A DNA stretch of 64,000 nt from Xanthomarina arctica. Lineage in GTDB: Bacteria; Bacteroidota; Bacteroidia; Flavobacteriales; Flavobacteriaceae. Below the pieces are notes generated by a model. That model had not been told where the DNA came from and did not search any database. It saw nothing but the letters and a program-made list of their open reading frames with translations. Location: assembly GCF_014638915.1 (NCBI RefSeq), contig NZ_BMFQ01000001.1, positions 1,191,142 through 1,255,141 on the forward strand, given 5' to 3'. Shown one piece after another: positions 33,750 to 43,449 of this stretch. The translations under genes were made by a program, and so were the position numbers. How positions within the stretch are numbered: the first letter of the stretch is position 1; each line of letters starts with the position of its first letter.

Positions 33750-35537
33750 ATGAATACAGATATTGAAAATCTATTTAAAGACACCGTTCTCGGGCATCCA
33801 GTCGGATTATTTATCCTGTTTTTCACAGAAATGTGGGAACGTTTTTCTTTCTATGGAATGCGTATTCTTCTTATTTTATTTTTAACTGCACCAATGATGA
33901 GTGACAATCCAGGATGGGATTGGCCACGTGAACATGCATTATCATTAATTGGAACCTATGCCTCTTTACTATATCTAACTCCAATTGTAGGAGGTTGGAT
34001 TGCCGATAAAATTACTGGATATCGTATTGCTGTAATTATTGGATGTTTGGTCATGACCCTAGGTCACGCAGCAATGGCAATGGAAACCACGCTTACCTTT
34101 TATTTGGGTCTAGCCTTACTAGTAATTGGAACTGGTTTTTTTAAACCGAATATCACCTCTATCATCTCTGAAATGTATAAAACTAGAGAATCCAAAAAAG
34201 ATGGGGCTTATACTATCTTTTACATGGGTGTAAACGCAGGTGCTTTCTTCGGAATGATGCTTTGCGGATATCTAGCTGAAAATTACGGATGGCATTGGGG
34301 CTTTGGATTGGCAGGCGTATTTATGCTATTAGGAATGCTTCAATTTATCTTAGCTCATAAAATCTTTGGAAAAATAGGTGGTAAACCAGTTAAAAAGGGA
34401 GAAGTTGTGTTATCGGATAATGTAGATTCTACGAATCCTGAAGCGGTGGAAGAAGAATTGAAAGCTGAGATAAAACATAATCCATTTACGAAATTTGATT
34501 ACTTATTAATAATCTTATCGTCTGTGGGTGGTTTGCTTTATCTTTTTAATGATCCATTGGAGACTATTTATTCCAAATCTTTGCTCCCTTTTGAAATTGC
34601 CGGAATGAGTGGTACTAATATTGTAGTTTTAGCAGCCTTGGCGATGTTTTTAGTTTTATTGATAACACGTATTGCCCGATATTTACCTATAGTAAGAGAT
34701 AGACTGATTGCCGTGACCATATTTGCTCTTTTTACGGTGTTTTTCTTCGCCTTTTTTGAACAATCTTTAGGATCAATGACTTTATTTGCTAGTGATTACA
34801 CCGATAGGAATTTGAGCGGAAATTCAGCAACTATTTTTAAAATAGTAGATGCCTTATTAACCACAATTCCTTTAATTATAATAACCTATGTTATTACACT
34901 TATATTCAAGAAAACATTCACAAAAATTGGAGCTTCAAACATTATCCTCGCCATTGCATTTATTGGCGTATGGGGATTGGTAATATTCCGTTTGTACGAT
35001 AAGTTTAGCCAAACAGAAATGACGGTTGATGCGACATGGTTTGGAATTCTTAACTCATTCTTTATAATTACTTTGGCGCCTTTATTTTCAAAATGGTGGG
35101 AAAGTAAATACAATCCAAGTGCTGCCATGAAATATGGAATTGGATTGGTGCTTTTAGGACTTGGTTTCGGTATTTTGTCTTATGGGTCCGCAGATATCCC
35201 TCCAGGAGCTCAAACAGCATCTGTAAGTATGATATTTTTGATTCTAGCATATTTACTCCATACCATGGGAGAATTGTGCTTATCACCATTAGGACTTTCC
35301 TATCTTAGTAAATTGGTGCCAGCAAGAATGATTGGTTTTATGTTTGGAGTTTGGTATCTGGCTATCGCTGTAGGCCAAAAAGCTGCAAATACCATGGGAG
35401 GCATGATTGATAAAATATCTGAACAATATTCTTTGGGAACCTTCTTTTTAATATTTACTCTAATTCCTATAGGTGTTGGTTTAATATCTTTTTTCTTAAA
35501 TCCATTACTAAAAAAGTTAATGCACGGTGTTCGTTAA
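33750..35537 (+). CDS. Proton-dependent oligopeptide transporter (POT/PTR2), copy 2
   Basis: The 595-aa paralogue of the preceding gene has the same ExxER motif (FFTEMWERFSFYGMRILLILFL), FFKPNITSIISEMY and FYMGVNAGAFFGMMLCGYLAE. It is longer because of an extra cytoplasmic/transmembrane insert at about 225-310 (after KIGGKPVKKGE, up to LLITRIARYLPIVRDR). High similarity at both ends suggests tandem duplication followed by divergence, perhaps to split peptide sizes. A terminator follows. Confidence 0.95.
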   Translation: MNTDIENLFKDTVLGHPVGLFILFFTEMWERFSFYGMRILLILFLTAPMMSDNPGWDWPREHALSLIGTYASLLYLTPIVGGWIADKITGYRIAVIIGCLVMTLGHAAMAMETTLTFYLGLALLVIGTGFFKPNITSIISEMYKTRESKKDGAYTIFYMGVNAGAFFGMMLCGYLAENYGWHWGFGLAGVFMLLGMLQFILAHKIFGKIGGKPVKKGEVVLSDNVDSTNPEAVEEELKAEIKHNPFTKFDYLLIILSSVGGLLYLFNDPLETIYSKSLLPFEIAGMSGTNIVVLAALAMFLVLLITRIARYLPIVRDRLIAVTIFALFTVFFFAFFEQSLGSMTLFASDYTDRNLSGNSATIFKIVDALLTTIPLIIITYVITLIFKKTFTKIGASNIILAIAFIGVWGLVIFRLYDKFSQTEMTVDATWFGILNSFFIITLAPLFSKWWESKYNPSAAMKYGIGLVLLGLGFGILSYGSADIPPGAQTASVSMIFLILAYLLHTMGELCLSPLGLSYLSKLVPARMIGFMFGVWYLAIAVGQKAANTMGGMIDKISEQYSLGTFFLIFTLIPIGVGLISFFLNPLLKKLMHGVR

Positions 35538-35560
35538 TCGAATATTTAGTTAAAAACAAT

Positions 35561-35590
35561 AAAAAACACTTCTGTTTTGGAGTGTTTTTA
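35561..35590 (+). terminator. Terminator after POT copy 2
   Basis: The stem AAAAAACACT / AGTGTTTTT with a 10-nt centre is followed by T residues, 24 bp after the stop codon. Confidence 0.75.
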
Positions 35591-35655
35591 TTATTTTAGG
35601 AACAGTTTTTGAAACCTACAAAACTTAATTGTTAAGTTTGAAATTATAAATTATT

Positions 35656-36201
35656 ATGAAAAAATTACTATCAGTATTATCTATTTTGCTTGTTGTTGTC
35701 AATATATCTGCACAGGAAATTAATTGGGTAAGTTTGGAGGAAGCCGTTGCTCTTCAAAAGAAAAATCCTAAAAAGATCATGATCGATGCCTATACCAATT
35801 GGTGTGGCCCATGTAAGATGTTAGATAAAAACACCTTTCAGAATAAAGATGTAGCTGCCTATGTAAATAAGTATTATTACGCGGTTAAATTTAATGCTGA
35901 AGGGAATGAAGTTATTAATTTTAATGGCAATATGTTTGATAATCCTAGTTATAATCCTGCAAATGCAAATAGACGAAATTCACCTCACGAATTAGCAGCT
36001 TATTTTAGCGTAAGGTCTTATCCAACTATTTTGTTTCTAGATGAAAAATCTGATTTTTTAAGCCCTGTTATTGGCTATAAAACACCGCAACAATTAGAAG
36101 TGTACTTAAAAATGTTTAATGATAACGAACATCTTAATATGAAAACACAAGAAGATTTTTCTGCTTACTACAGTACTTTTAAGCCAGAATTTTCAAATTA
36201 A
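35656..36201 (+). CDS. Secreted thioredoxin-like protein
   Basis: The 181-aa protein has a signal peptide (LLSVLSILLVVVNISAQ) and one thioredoxin fold with active site NWCGPCKMLD (about 49-58) and the cis-Pro region RSYPTILFLDE (about 120-130). This makes it a periplasmic thiol-disulfide protein of the thioredoxin_7/DsbD-gamma kind. The insert FNGNMFDNPSYNPANANRRN before the cis-Pro is typical of Bacteroidota members. Its stop overlaps the stop of the convergent comEC-like gene by 4 bp. Confidence 0.9.
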   Translation: MKKLLSVLSILLVVVNISAQEINWVSLEEAVALQKKNPKKIMIDAYTNWCGPCKMLDKNTFQNKDVAAYVNKYYYAVKFNAEGNEVINFNGNMFDNPSYNPANANRRNSPHELAAYFSVRSYPTILFLDEKSDFLSPVIGYKTPQQLEVYLKMFNDNEHLNMKTQEDFSAYYSTFKPEFSN

Positions 36202-38249
36202 TCACTAGATAAATTAGTGATAAAAGCTCCCTTTTCACCTGTTTGGTGAAAAGGGATTTTTTGTTTTTCACAAGTTTCTTTCCAACGTTTTACATAAGAC
36301 TTATAATTACTGCCGTCTGCAATAATATATTTTGGTTGCAAGGAATCGATGAGTCGATTTAAATTGATTTTAGGCGAATTTCTAAGTAAAACAAAGTCAG
36401 GCTTAAAGGAGATTGTTTTATATATCCCCAAGCTATCAATAACTAACAGCCAATTATTGTTTATAGGATAAATAGGCCTTAAGGTATCTTCTTTTATTTT
36501 AGAAATATCATGATAGGTTGTAAAGCTGTTTATCATGGTTTCCATTACATTGGTAGTGCTATCTAAATTGTGATATAATTCCAGTGTGTTTCCTTTCTGA
36601 ATACCAAGAATACTATACCTGCTTTTATGAAAAACTATAAAGTTGTTTTTTGTTTCATTCATGTATTTTGTATACATATATGTGGTTTGACATATTATGA
36701 TGGTGAGCAGAAATATGATGGTGTTTTTAAAGTTTTTAGCTTTATAAAAATGATATAAACTGATTATAACAAGGTAGCTGGCAATTACTTGCATCCAATT
36801 AAAAGAGATGTCTTTAATTATAAATTTTTCATGCTGGGAAACCCATTTAAAGAACCAATTCATCCCACCAATAATATGCCCGTAAATAGTGGCGACAAAA
36901 TCTGGCAGGAAGTTGATGTTTGCCAAAATTATTACAACAATGCCATAACCTAGTATAATGCCTAAAAATGGTATGACTACCACATTAGAAAGTAGAAAAA
37001 GCCCTGGAATTTGATGGAAATAAAAAAGACTAATAGGTAAAACCCCAATTTGTGCGGCAATAGATACTGCAACAACTTGCCATAATTTATCTACCAACCA
37101 ATATTTAGATTTCCTATAACCATATAATAGTGGGAAAACAGTAACAATAGCAATTACAGCAAGATAACTTAATTGAAACCCGACATCAAAAATTAAATTC
37201 GGATTAAAAAGTAACAGAATAAATGCTGAGGAAATTAAAATGTTTAGGGTGTTTTTTGGTCGCTTTAAATTCATTGTTATTGCTATCAAACTAAACATCA
37301 GAGAGGCACGTAAAACGGAAGCAGATAAACCCGCTATTACTGCAAAACTCCAAAGACAAATAATCAACAGAATGATCTTGTAAACATGCCCTCGTTTTAA
37401 GTATTCTAAGGGTTTAAATACAAAGTTTAAAAGCAAGAGTATAATTCCAACATGCAAGCCTGAAACAGCCAAAATATGCAAGGCTCCTGCATTTTTATAA
37501 TCGTTGTAAACATCTTGGGAAAGGTCCTGTCTTTGCCCTAGTAAAAGCGCGTTTATAATGGCTAGTTCATTGGGTTTAAAAGGATGTTCCTTTAGCTTTT
37601 TATTAATATGTGTTCTTATGGCATCTGCATAGCCACTCAAACTGTTTTTATTGGTACTTTCTATTAAAATAGTTTTATAATCAGAATACATTTGGGCGTA
37701 GATGTATTTGTTCTCCAAGAATTGTTTGTAGTTAAACTGATTTGGGTTTAATGGGTTTTCTGTTGGTATTAATTCGGATTTTAACACCAGAACATCATCT
37801 ACTGAAAAGGGCTTTGTAAGAGAGTCTTTTCTAATATTTAGTAAAGCCAAGCCGTTAACCGAATTGCTGTCTAATTTAATTAATTTCACAACATACCTGT
37901 CGTTGTAGCTATTGGGTTTTAAAATGCTGGAAATCTTTAAGCTTATTAAAGAAGTGGCTTCTGTTTGATATGGCCTACTAGATGTATAGTGGTTTTTATA
38001 ATGTCTTTGATTATGAAGGTTTTCAACTAAGACACCCAAAGAAATCATACATAAATAGGAGACACACCCAAACCAGATGTTCTTAGAATGTAATGGTTTT
38101 GAGATAAAATAGATTACAGCAAGTAATACTAGAAGAACGCCAAATGCGATGCTTGCAGACCTTAGTGGAATATCGCTAAAATGAGACAATAAAATACCTG
38201 TAACCAGAAAAATGGTTAACTTAATGATAACGAAATCAAAGAGTTTCAC
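36198..38249 (-). CDS. ComEC/Rec2-family DNA-uptake channel protein
   Basis: The 683-aa protein has N-terminal membrane spans and a DUF4131-like soluble region (about 60-200). The Competence domain follows (about 225-500), including LLGQRQDLSQDVYNDYKNAG, HILAVSGLHVGIILLLLNF and IAGLSASVLRASLMFSLIA. ComEC moves single-stranded DNA across the inner membrane during natural transformation. The C-terminal ~150 residues replace the metallo-beta-lactamase domain of longer homologues and lack the HxHxDH motif, as is usual in this group. It is the last gene of the surE-lpxB-NlpC-comEC cluster. Confidence 0.9.
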   Translation of the reverse strand: MKLFDFVIIKLTIFLVTGILLSHFSDIPLRSASIAFGVLLVLLAVIYFISKPLHSKNIWFGCVSYLCMISLGVLVENLHNQRHYKNHYTSSRPYQTEATSLISLKISSILKPNSYNDRYVVKLIKLDSNSVNGLALLNIRKDSLTKPFSVDDVLVLKSELIPTENPLNPNQFNYKQFLENKYIYAQMYSDYKTILIESTNKNSLSGYADAIRTHINKKLKEHPFKPNELAIINALLLGQRQDLSQDVYNDYKNAGALHILAVSGLHVGIILLLLNFVFKPLEYLKRGHVYKIILLIICLWSFAVIAGLSASVLRASLMFSLIAITMNLKRPKNTLNILISSAFILLLFNPNLIFDVGFQLSYLAVIAIVTVFPLLYGYRKSKYWLVDKLWQVVAVSIAAQIGVLPISLFYFHQIPGLFLLSNVVVIPFLGIILGYGIVVIILANINFLPDFVATIYGHIIGGMNWFFKWVSQHEKFIIKDISFNWMQVIASYLVIISLYHFYKAKNFKNTIIFLLTIIICQTTYMYTKYMNETKNNFIVFHKSRYSILGIQKGNTLELYHNLDSTTNVMETMINSFTTYHDISKIKEDTLRPIYPINNNWLLVIDSLGIYKTISFKPDFVLLRNSPKINLNRLIDSLQPKYIIADGSNYKSYVKRWKETCEKQKIPFHQTGEKGAFITNLSSD
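36227..36262 (+). terminator. Terminator of the thioredoxin gene, inside the comEC coding end
   Basis: The stem CCCTTTTCACC / GGTGAAAAGGG plus a T-rich tail lies 28 bp after the thioredoxin stop, but within the last 25 codons of the convergent comEC-like gene. The DNA serves two purposes. Confidence 0.75.
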
Positions 38250-38270
38250 ATAAGTAAGATACTTAAAATC

Positions 38271-38795
38271 TTACAATATCCGACGTGCTTGGACAAAAGC
38301 AAAATACCAATACTTTTCGGATAATTCGGATGTCATAACACCTTTACTTGTAGAAGCATGGATAAATTCAACATAACCTGGTCTAGATTCAGTAACCATG
38401 CCTACATGATTAATATGTCTGCTGTTTTTTTTGGTAGCAAAAAACAGTAAATCACCTTTCTGCACTTCCTTGACATCTACCCAGTCTCCAGTTGTAGCTA
38501 AACCTCCTGTAGTTCTTGGTAAAGCAATGTTTTCACTATTGTAAGCCGTAGTAATTAAGCCAGAACAATCCATGCCACTTTTGGAAGTGCCACCATATTT
38601 GTAACGAACACCATTATATTTCTCTGCCGTTTTAATAATGTTTTTTATGCTAGCGCTTTCAGGAGCATCAGTCTTATTAATTTTTGAAACAGTTGTTGTT
38701 TTAGGAGACTTTTTACTTGAACTGCTTGTACTTTTAGTAGATTTACATGCCGAAATGGTTAAAAGAAGAAGTAATAAGTAGGTTATTTTTCTCAT
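38271..38795 (-). CDS. NlpC/P60 (C40) peptidase lipoprotein
   Basis: The 174-aa protein has a lipobox LLLLTISAC (Cys about 17) followed by a Lys/Ser/Thr-rich linker. The C40 peptidase domain (about 60-170) has catalytic Cys in GMDCSGLITTAY (about 77), His in RHINHVGMVTE (about 129-134) and the third polar residue near FIHAST. Such enzymes cut peptide stems of murein between D-Glu and the diamino acid. It lies 1 bp from lpxB and 21 bp from comEC on the same strand. Confidence 0.93.
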   Translation of the reverse strand: MRKITYLLLLLLTISACKSTKSTSSSSKKSPKTTTVSKINKTDAPESASIKNIIKTAEKYNGVRYKYGGTSKSGMDCSGLITTAYNSENIALPRTTGGLATTGDWVDVKEVQKGDLLFFATKKNSRHINHVGMVTESRPGYVEFIHASTSKGVMTSELSEKYWYFAFVQARRIL

Positions 38796-38796
38796 G

Positions 38797-39912
38797 TTAA
38801 TTTTTTATAGCGTTATAAATTAATTTGGCAGTTTTTTCGCTAGCTCCTTTTCCACCTAGTTTCTTTTCAAGTTCGTAATATTCTAAAAAAGAAATAGCTC
38901 TATTATAAGGATCGAGTATAATATCAAGCTCTTTTTTTAAAGTTTTTGTGTTGAAATCGTTTTGAATTAATTCCGTAACCACCTTTTTATCCATTATTAA
39001 ATTTACTAAAGAAATATATTCTAAATTAATTAGTCGTTTTCCAATTTGGTACGAAATCCAGTTGCCTTTGTAACAAACTACCTGTGGCACTTTAAACAAG
39101 GCAGTTTCTAAGGTAGCCGTTCCTGAAGTTACTAAAGCGGCTGAGGAGACCGAAAGTAAATCGTAAGTTTTATTAGATATAAAGCCAACCTTGGTATTCT
39201 TAATAAAAGGTTCGTAAAAGCTATAATCTTGACTTGGAGCTCCAGCAATTACAAATTGGTAATTTGGATAATCTTTTATAACGGAGAGCATTACTGAAAG
39301 CATTTTTTTTATTTCTTGCTTTCTGCTTCCTGGTAAAATTGCAATAATCGGTTTTTCATTTAGTTCATGATCTGCCCGAAACGTATATTCATTTACTTGT
39401 GTTCTATTGGCAATGGCATCAATAGTTGGATGCCCAACAAAATGAACTGGATATTTATGTTTGGTTTCGTAAAAATCCTTTTCGAAAGGTAGAATCACAT
39501 ACATTTCGTCTACGTCTCTCTTTATTTCTTTTATTCGGCTTTCTTTCCAAGCCCAAATTTGGGGTGAAATGTAATAAAATGTTTTAAAGCCCTTTAGTTT
39601 TGCCCATTTGGCAATTCGTAAATTAAATCCAGGATAATCAATAAATATAATAACATCTGGATTAAATTCTTCAATATCCTTTTTGCAAAAAGAGAGATTG
39701 CTGAATATGGTTCTTAGGTTCATAAGCACTTCGGCAAAACCCATAAATGCCAAATCGCGATAATGTTTTACTAAGGTACCACTGGTTTCACTCATTAGAT
39801 CGCCACCCCAAAACCTAAAATTAGCATGCACATCTTCTTTTTGCAACGCTTTCATTAGGTTAGAGCCATGTAGATCTCCTGAGGCTTCTCCAGCAATAAT
39901 ATAGTATTTCAT
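38797..39912 (-). CDS. lpxB: Lipid-A-disaccharide synthase
   Basis: The protein is 371 aa from ATG 39912, which gives the standard start MKYYIIAGEASGDLHGSNLM; the longer frame to 39945 adds a basic leader without support. LpxB condenses UDP-diacyl-glucosamine with lipid X at the inner membrane. GT19 hallmarks are FRFWGGDLM, the region ending IDYPGFNLRIAKWAK, YYISPQIWAWKESRIKEI, FVGHPTID, ILPGSRKQEI and VTSGTATLETAL. It shares a cluster with surE and the small membrane gene. Confidence 0.96.
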   Translation of the reverse strand: MKYYIIAGEASGDLHGSNLMKALQKEDVHANFRFWGGDLMSETSGTLVKHYRDLAFMGFAEVLMNLRTIFSNLSFCKKDIEEFNPDVIIFIDYPGFNLRIAKWAKLKGFKTFYYISPQIWAWKESRIKEIKRDVDEMYVILPFEKDFYETKHKYPVHFVGHPTIDAIANRTQVNEYTFRADHELNEKPIIAILPGSRKQEIKKMLSVMLSVIKDYPNYQFVIAGAPSQDYSFYEPFIKNTKVGFISNKTYDLLSVSSAALVTSGTATLETALFKVPQVVCYKGNWISYQIGKRLINLEYISLVNLIMDKKVVTELIQNDFNTKTLKKELDIILDPYNRAISFLEYYELEKKLGGKGASEKTAKLIYNAIKN

Positions 39913-39958
39913 TTGTTTATGTTGCTTCTTTTTTATTAATCGCACAGATGTTTTTTAT

Positions 39959-40243
39959 TTATATAAATTTAAAAACAAAAGTTGAAACAGCAATAATAAT
40001 TGTCATTAATAAGACACCTCTAGCACGATAATCCTGTTTCTTTTTTATAAAAACGAAAAAAGCTATCAAATTTAAAATGGCTCCCAAACTAATTAGCTTC
40101 CCTAAAATACCTTCGTTAGAAGCAGTGCTTAAAACGGTAAAAAAATCTTTACCCTCTCCAAAAATTAAAGAGGCGAAATAGAGTCCCATAACGTTTGCAA
40201 TTAGACCTACTAATAAACCAATAATAACTTCTTTCTTAATCAT
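39959..40243 (-). CDS. Small membrane protein (94 aa)
   Basis: There are three likely transmembrane helices (about 5-27, 47-66 and 73-93) with short loops. No family is recognised. It overlaps surE by 8 bp and precedes lpxB, and this small gene in this slot appears to be a standard part of the flavobacterial surE-lpxB arrangement. Function unknown. Confidence 0.8.
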   Translation of the reverse strand: MIKKEVIIGLLVGLIANVMGLYFASLIFGEGKDFFTVLSTASNEGILGKLISLGAILNLIAFFVFIKKKQDYRARGVLLMTIIIAVSTFVFKFI

Positions 40244-41012
40244 TAAATTTCCATGTATTTAAGGTTGAAATGGTATGATGTGCTGTTAAATCAAATTGGA
40301 CAGGAACTACTGAAATGTAGCCATTTTCTAAGGCCCATTCGTCTGTATCTTCACCAGGATCCAAATTTACAAATTTTCCAGTAAGCCAATAATAATCTTT
40401 TCCTTGAGGCGATTGTCTTTTGTCAAATTCCTCTTCCCAATTGGCTTTAGCTTGTCTGCACACCTTGATCCCTTTAATGTCTTTCTCAGGTAAATTAGGG
40501 AAATTAACATTTAAAACCACCTGATCTGGTATGCCATTTTCCAACGCATTTTTAGCAATAGTTTTTACGTATTTTTTGGCTGTTTCAAAATTGGCATTGT
40601 AATTATAGTCTAATAACGAAAAACCAATGGCAGGAATTCCTTCAATTCCAGCTTCTAAAGCAGCACTCATCGTGCCAGAATAGATAACATTAATAGAAGA
40701 ATTGGAGCCATGATTAATTCCAGATACACATAAATCTGGGCGTCGATCTAAAATTTCTTTAACGGCTAGTTTGACACAATCGGCTGGTGTGCCAGAGCAA
40801 CTGTATTCCTCTTGCTCGCCGTCATCAATATAAACACGTTCTAAATGTAGCATAGAATCAATTGTGATGGCATGTCCCATACCGCTTTGCGGACTATCTG
40901 GAGCAACAACTACAACCTCGCCAAGTTCTTTCATGACATCAATTAATGCTCTGATACCCGGAGCTGTAATACCATCATCATTAGTGACTAAAATAAGTGG
41001 TCTTTTTGTCAT
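40236..41012 (-). CDS. surE: 5'/3'-nucleotidase SurE
   Basis: The 258-aa protein starts with PLILVTNDDGITAPGIRALI (metal-binding Asp pair at about 11-12). It continues with VVAPDSPQSGMGHAIT (about 37-52), SGTPADCVKLAV and CVSGINHGSNSSINVIYSGTMSAA (conserved Asn and Gly-Ser). SurE removes phosphate from nucleoside monophosphates and polyphosphate with a divalent metal. It is the first gene of the minus-strand surE - membrane protein - lpxB - NlpC - comEC cluster; a 200-bp divergent region separates it from the Tsp-like gene. Confidence 0.97.
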   Translation of the reverse strand: MTKRPLILVTNDDGITAPGIRALIDVMKELGEVVVVAPDSPQSGMGHAITIDSMLHLERVYIDDGEQEEYSCSGTPADCVKLAVKEILDRRPDLCVSGINHGSNSSINVIYSGTMSAALEAGIEGIPAIGFSLLDYNYNANFETAKKYVKTIAKNALENGIPDQVVLNVNFPNLPEKDIKGIKVCRQAKANWEEEFDKRQSPQGKDYYWLTGKFVNLDPGEDTDEWALENGYISVVPVQFDLTAHHTISTLNTWKFND

Positions 41013-41224
41013 TTTTATTTCAAATTAACATTGCTAAAATACATAATTTCCTACGTATGACCTGATTTTTTCTGGTTTAACAAAAAATTATTACCAAATG
41101 TCTATGTTGGCATAGTTTTTTCTTTAAATTAGTAAAATAAAAAGATACTTTTAGAATTGTTTAAGCGTTTTACCGTTTTATATTGCCCACAAATTTAAAT
41201 TCTAAGCGTTATTATTAAATTAAT

Positions 41225-43444
41225 ATGATAAGATTTATGAAAAGGAATTATAAGGTTTTAGTATTGGTGCTTTTATTGGCATTTGCGTCATGTAGTTTTA
41301 CTACAAAAACGTTTGAAGATCCTGATAATGACAAGCTACTTATACAAGTAATTACTTATGTGCTTCAACGAGGTCATTTTGATCCAAAAGAAATAAACGA
41401 TGAGTTTTCAGCAGAGGTTTATGCAGATTATTTGGATCAACTAGATCCATTAAAACGATATTTCTATAAATCGGATATAGAAGAATTTTCGGAATATGAA
41501 TTTCTTTTAGATGATCAATTAAAAGAATATGATATTTCCTTTTTCAATTTAACCTTTGATAGACTAGCGGAACGTATTGAAGAATCTAAATCTATTTATA
41601 AAGAAGTTTTAGAAAGTCCATTTGATTATTCTGTTGACGAAGAATTTAATTCAGACTACGAAAGTATTGGATACGTAAAGAACAAAAAGCAAATGAAAGA
41701 TCGTTGGAGACAACAACTTAAGTTTTCTAATTTGGTGAATTACGACGAACTAATGATTGAACAAGAAACGGGAGGAGTTAAAAAAGTTGTAAAAGTAGAA
41801 GATGAAGATGGTGAAATTGAAGTAAAAGAATCTGAGGATTTAACTGCTGAGAATGAAACTAAATTTGTTAAGAAAACACCAACCCAAATTGAAGAAGAAG
41901 CTCGTGCTGAAACTTTAAAATCTATTGATTTATATTATAACGATTATATAGACGAACTGATTAGAAGCGATTGGTTTACCATTTATATTAATGCTATAGT
42001 AACAAAATTTGATCCTCACACAAATTATTATGCTCCAGAAGAGCAGGAAAATTTCCGCGAGCAGATTTCAGGAAAATTAGAAGGTATTGGAGCGCGTTTA
42101 TCAAAACGTATGGATAATGTTAAAATTATGGAACTTATTTCTGGAGGTCCAGCTTGGAGAGGAAATGAACTAGAAGTTGGAGATATTATATTGAAAGTAC
42201 GTCAGGAAAAAGAGGTAGAGCCAGTAAATATAGTTGGTATGCGTCTAGACAATGCTATCAAATTAATTAAAGGCCCAAAAGGAACTACGGTTGTTTTAAC
42301 AGTTAAAAAGGTAGATGGTACTATAAAAGATATTAACATTACTAGGGATGTCATAGAAATTGAAGAAACATATGCTAAGACTTCTATTGTTGTTAAAGAC
42401 GGTAAACGTTTTGGGGTGATTAATCTTCCTAAATTTTATGTAGATTTTGAAGATTATAAGAGTAGAAATGCGGCCTCAGATATTAAAAAAGAAATAGAGC
42501 GCCTAAAAGAAGAAGGCATGGAAGGTCTTGTGCTTGATTTAAGAAATAACGGAGGGGGTTCGCTTCCTGTGGTTGTTGATATAGCTGGTATGTTTATAAA
42601 AGATGGTCCAGTTGTGCAAGTTAGAGCTACTGGTGAGCCTAAAGAAGTTTTAGAAGATAAAGACAAATCTATTGTTTGGGATGGTCCATTAGTTATTATG
42701 GTAAACGAGTTATCTGCATCAGCTTCAGAGATTTTGGCTGCAGCGATGCAAGATTATAAACGTGCTATTGTTATTGGAAGCAAACAAACTTATGGTAAAG
42801 GAACTGTTCAAAACTTTATGGACTTGAATAACATGGTGCGTAATAATAAAAATGGCGATTTAGGTGCCTTAAAGTTAACGACCCAAAAATTCTATAGAAT
42901 TAATGGAGGTTCAACGCAACTTGAAGGTGTTAAAAGTGATGTAGTTGTTGTAGATAGATATAGTTTTATTGATATAGGTGAAAAGGACCAGAAAAATCCA
43001 TTGCCTTGGGATAAAATTGAAGCTGTAGATTATGATATTTGGGATGGGAATGTTGATTATACTGAAACCATTCAGAAAAGTACTTTGAGAATGGATAATA
43101 ACGAACAGCTTCGACTAATTGGTGAAAATGCTAAATGGATTAAAACCAGAATGGACGAAAACATTCATTCTTTAAATTACACTACGTATAAAGCGCAATT
43201 AGAATTAAATGAAGAAGAAGCAAAGCGTTTTGAAAAAATTTCTAAATACCAAACAAATCTAACCTTCGAGTCCCTACCATACGAACAAGAAATGTTTGTT
43301 ACAGATACTATTTTAAAGGAAAAAAGAGATCGCTGGCACAAGAGTTTAAGTCAGGATGTATATGTTGAAGAAGCTATAAATGTCCTTGAAGATTTAAATA
43401 CAACTTACTCTATTAAAAAAGTGGCTTCTACTGTTAAAGATTAA
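41225..43444 (+). CDS. Tail-specific (carboxy-terminal processing) protease, S41 family
   Basis: The 739-aa protein has a lipoprotein-type signal (VLVLVLLLAFASC). It keeps the Tsp/Prc order: N-terminal helical domain with ILQxDPxK-like DYLDQLDPLKRYFY, PDZ domain (about 275-370; GIGARLSKRMDNVKI), S41 catalytic core with LVLDLRNNGGGSLPVVVDIAGMF, nucleophile Ser in NELSASASEILAAAM (about 497) and Lys in GSKQTYGKGTVQNF (about 525), and DUF3340-like C-terminus. It degrades or trims envelope proteins from the C-terminus. The permease gene begins 5 bp after its stop. Confidence 0.95.
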   Translation: MIRFMKRNYKVLVLVLLLAFASCSFTTKTFEDPDNDKLLIQVITYVLQRGHFDPKEINDEFSAEVYADYLDQLDPLKRYFYKSDIEEFSEYEFLLDDQLKEYDISFFNLTFDRLAERIEESKSIYKEVLESPFDYSVDEEFNSDYESIGYVKNKKQMKDRWRQQLKFSNLVNYDELMIEQETGGVKKVVKVEDEDGEIEVKESEDLTAENETKFVKKTPTQIEEEARAETLKSIDLYYNDYIDELIRSDWFTIYINAIVTKFDPHTNYYAPEEQENFREQISGKLEGIGARLSKRMDNVKIMELISGGPAWRGNELEVGDIILKVRQEKEVEPVNIVGMRLDNAIKLIKGPKGTTVVLTVKKVDGTIKDINITRDVIEIEETYAKTSIVVKDGKRFGVINLPKFYVDFEDYKSRNAASDIKKEIERLKEEGMEGLVLDLRNNGGGSLPVVVDIAGMFIKDGPVVQVRATGEPKEVLEDKDKSIVWDGPLVIMVNELSASASEILAAAMQDYKRAIVIGSKQTYGKGTVQNFMDLNNMVRNNKNGDLGALKLTTQKFYRINGGSTQLEGVKSDVVVVDRYSFIDIGEKDQKNPLPWDKIEAVDYDIWDGNVDYTETIQKSTLRMDNNEQLRLIGENAKWIKTRMDENIHSLNYTTYKAQLELNEEEAKRFEKISKYQTNLTFESLPYEQEMFVTDTILKEKRDRWHKSLSQDVYVEEAINVLEDLNTTYSIKKVASTVKD

Positions 43445-43449
43445 TAATA

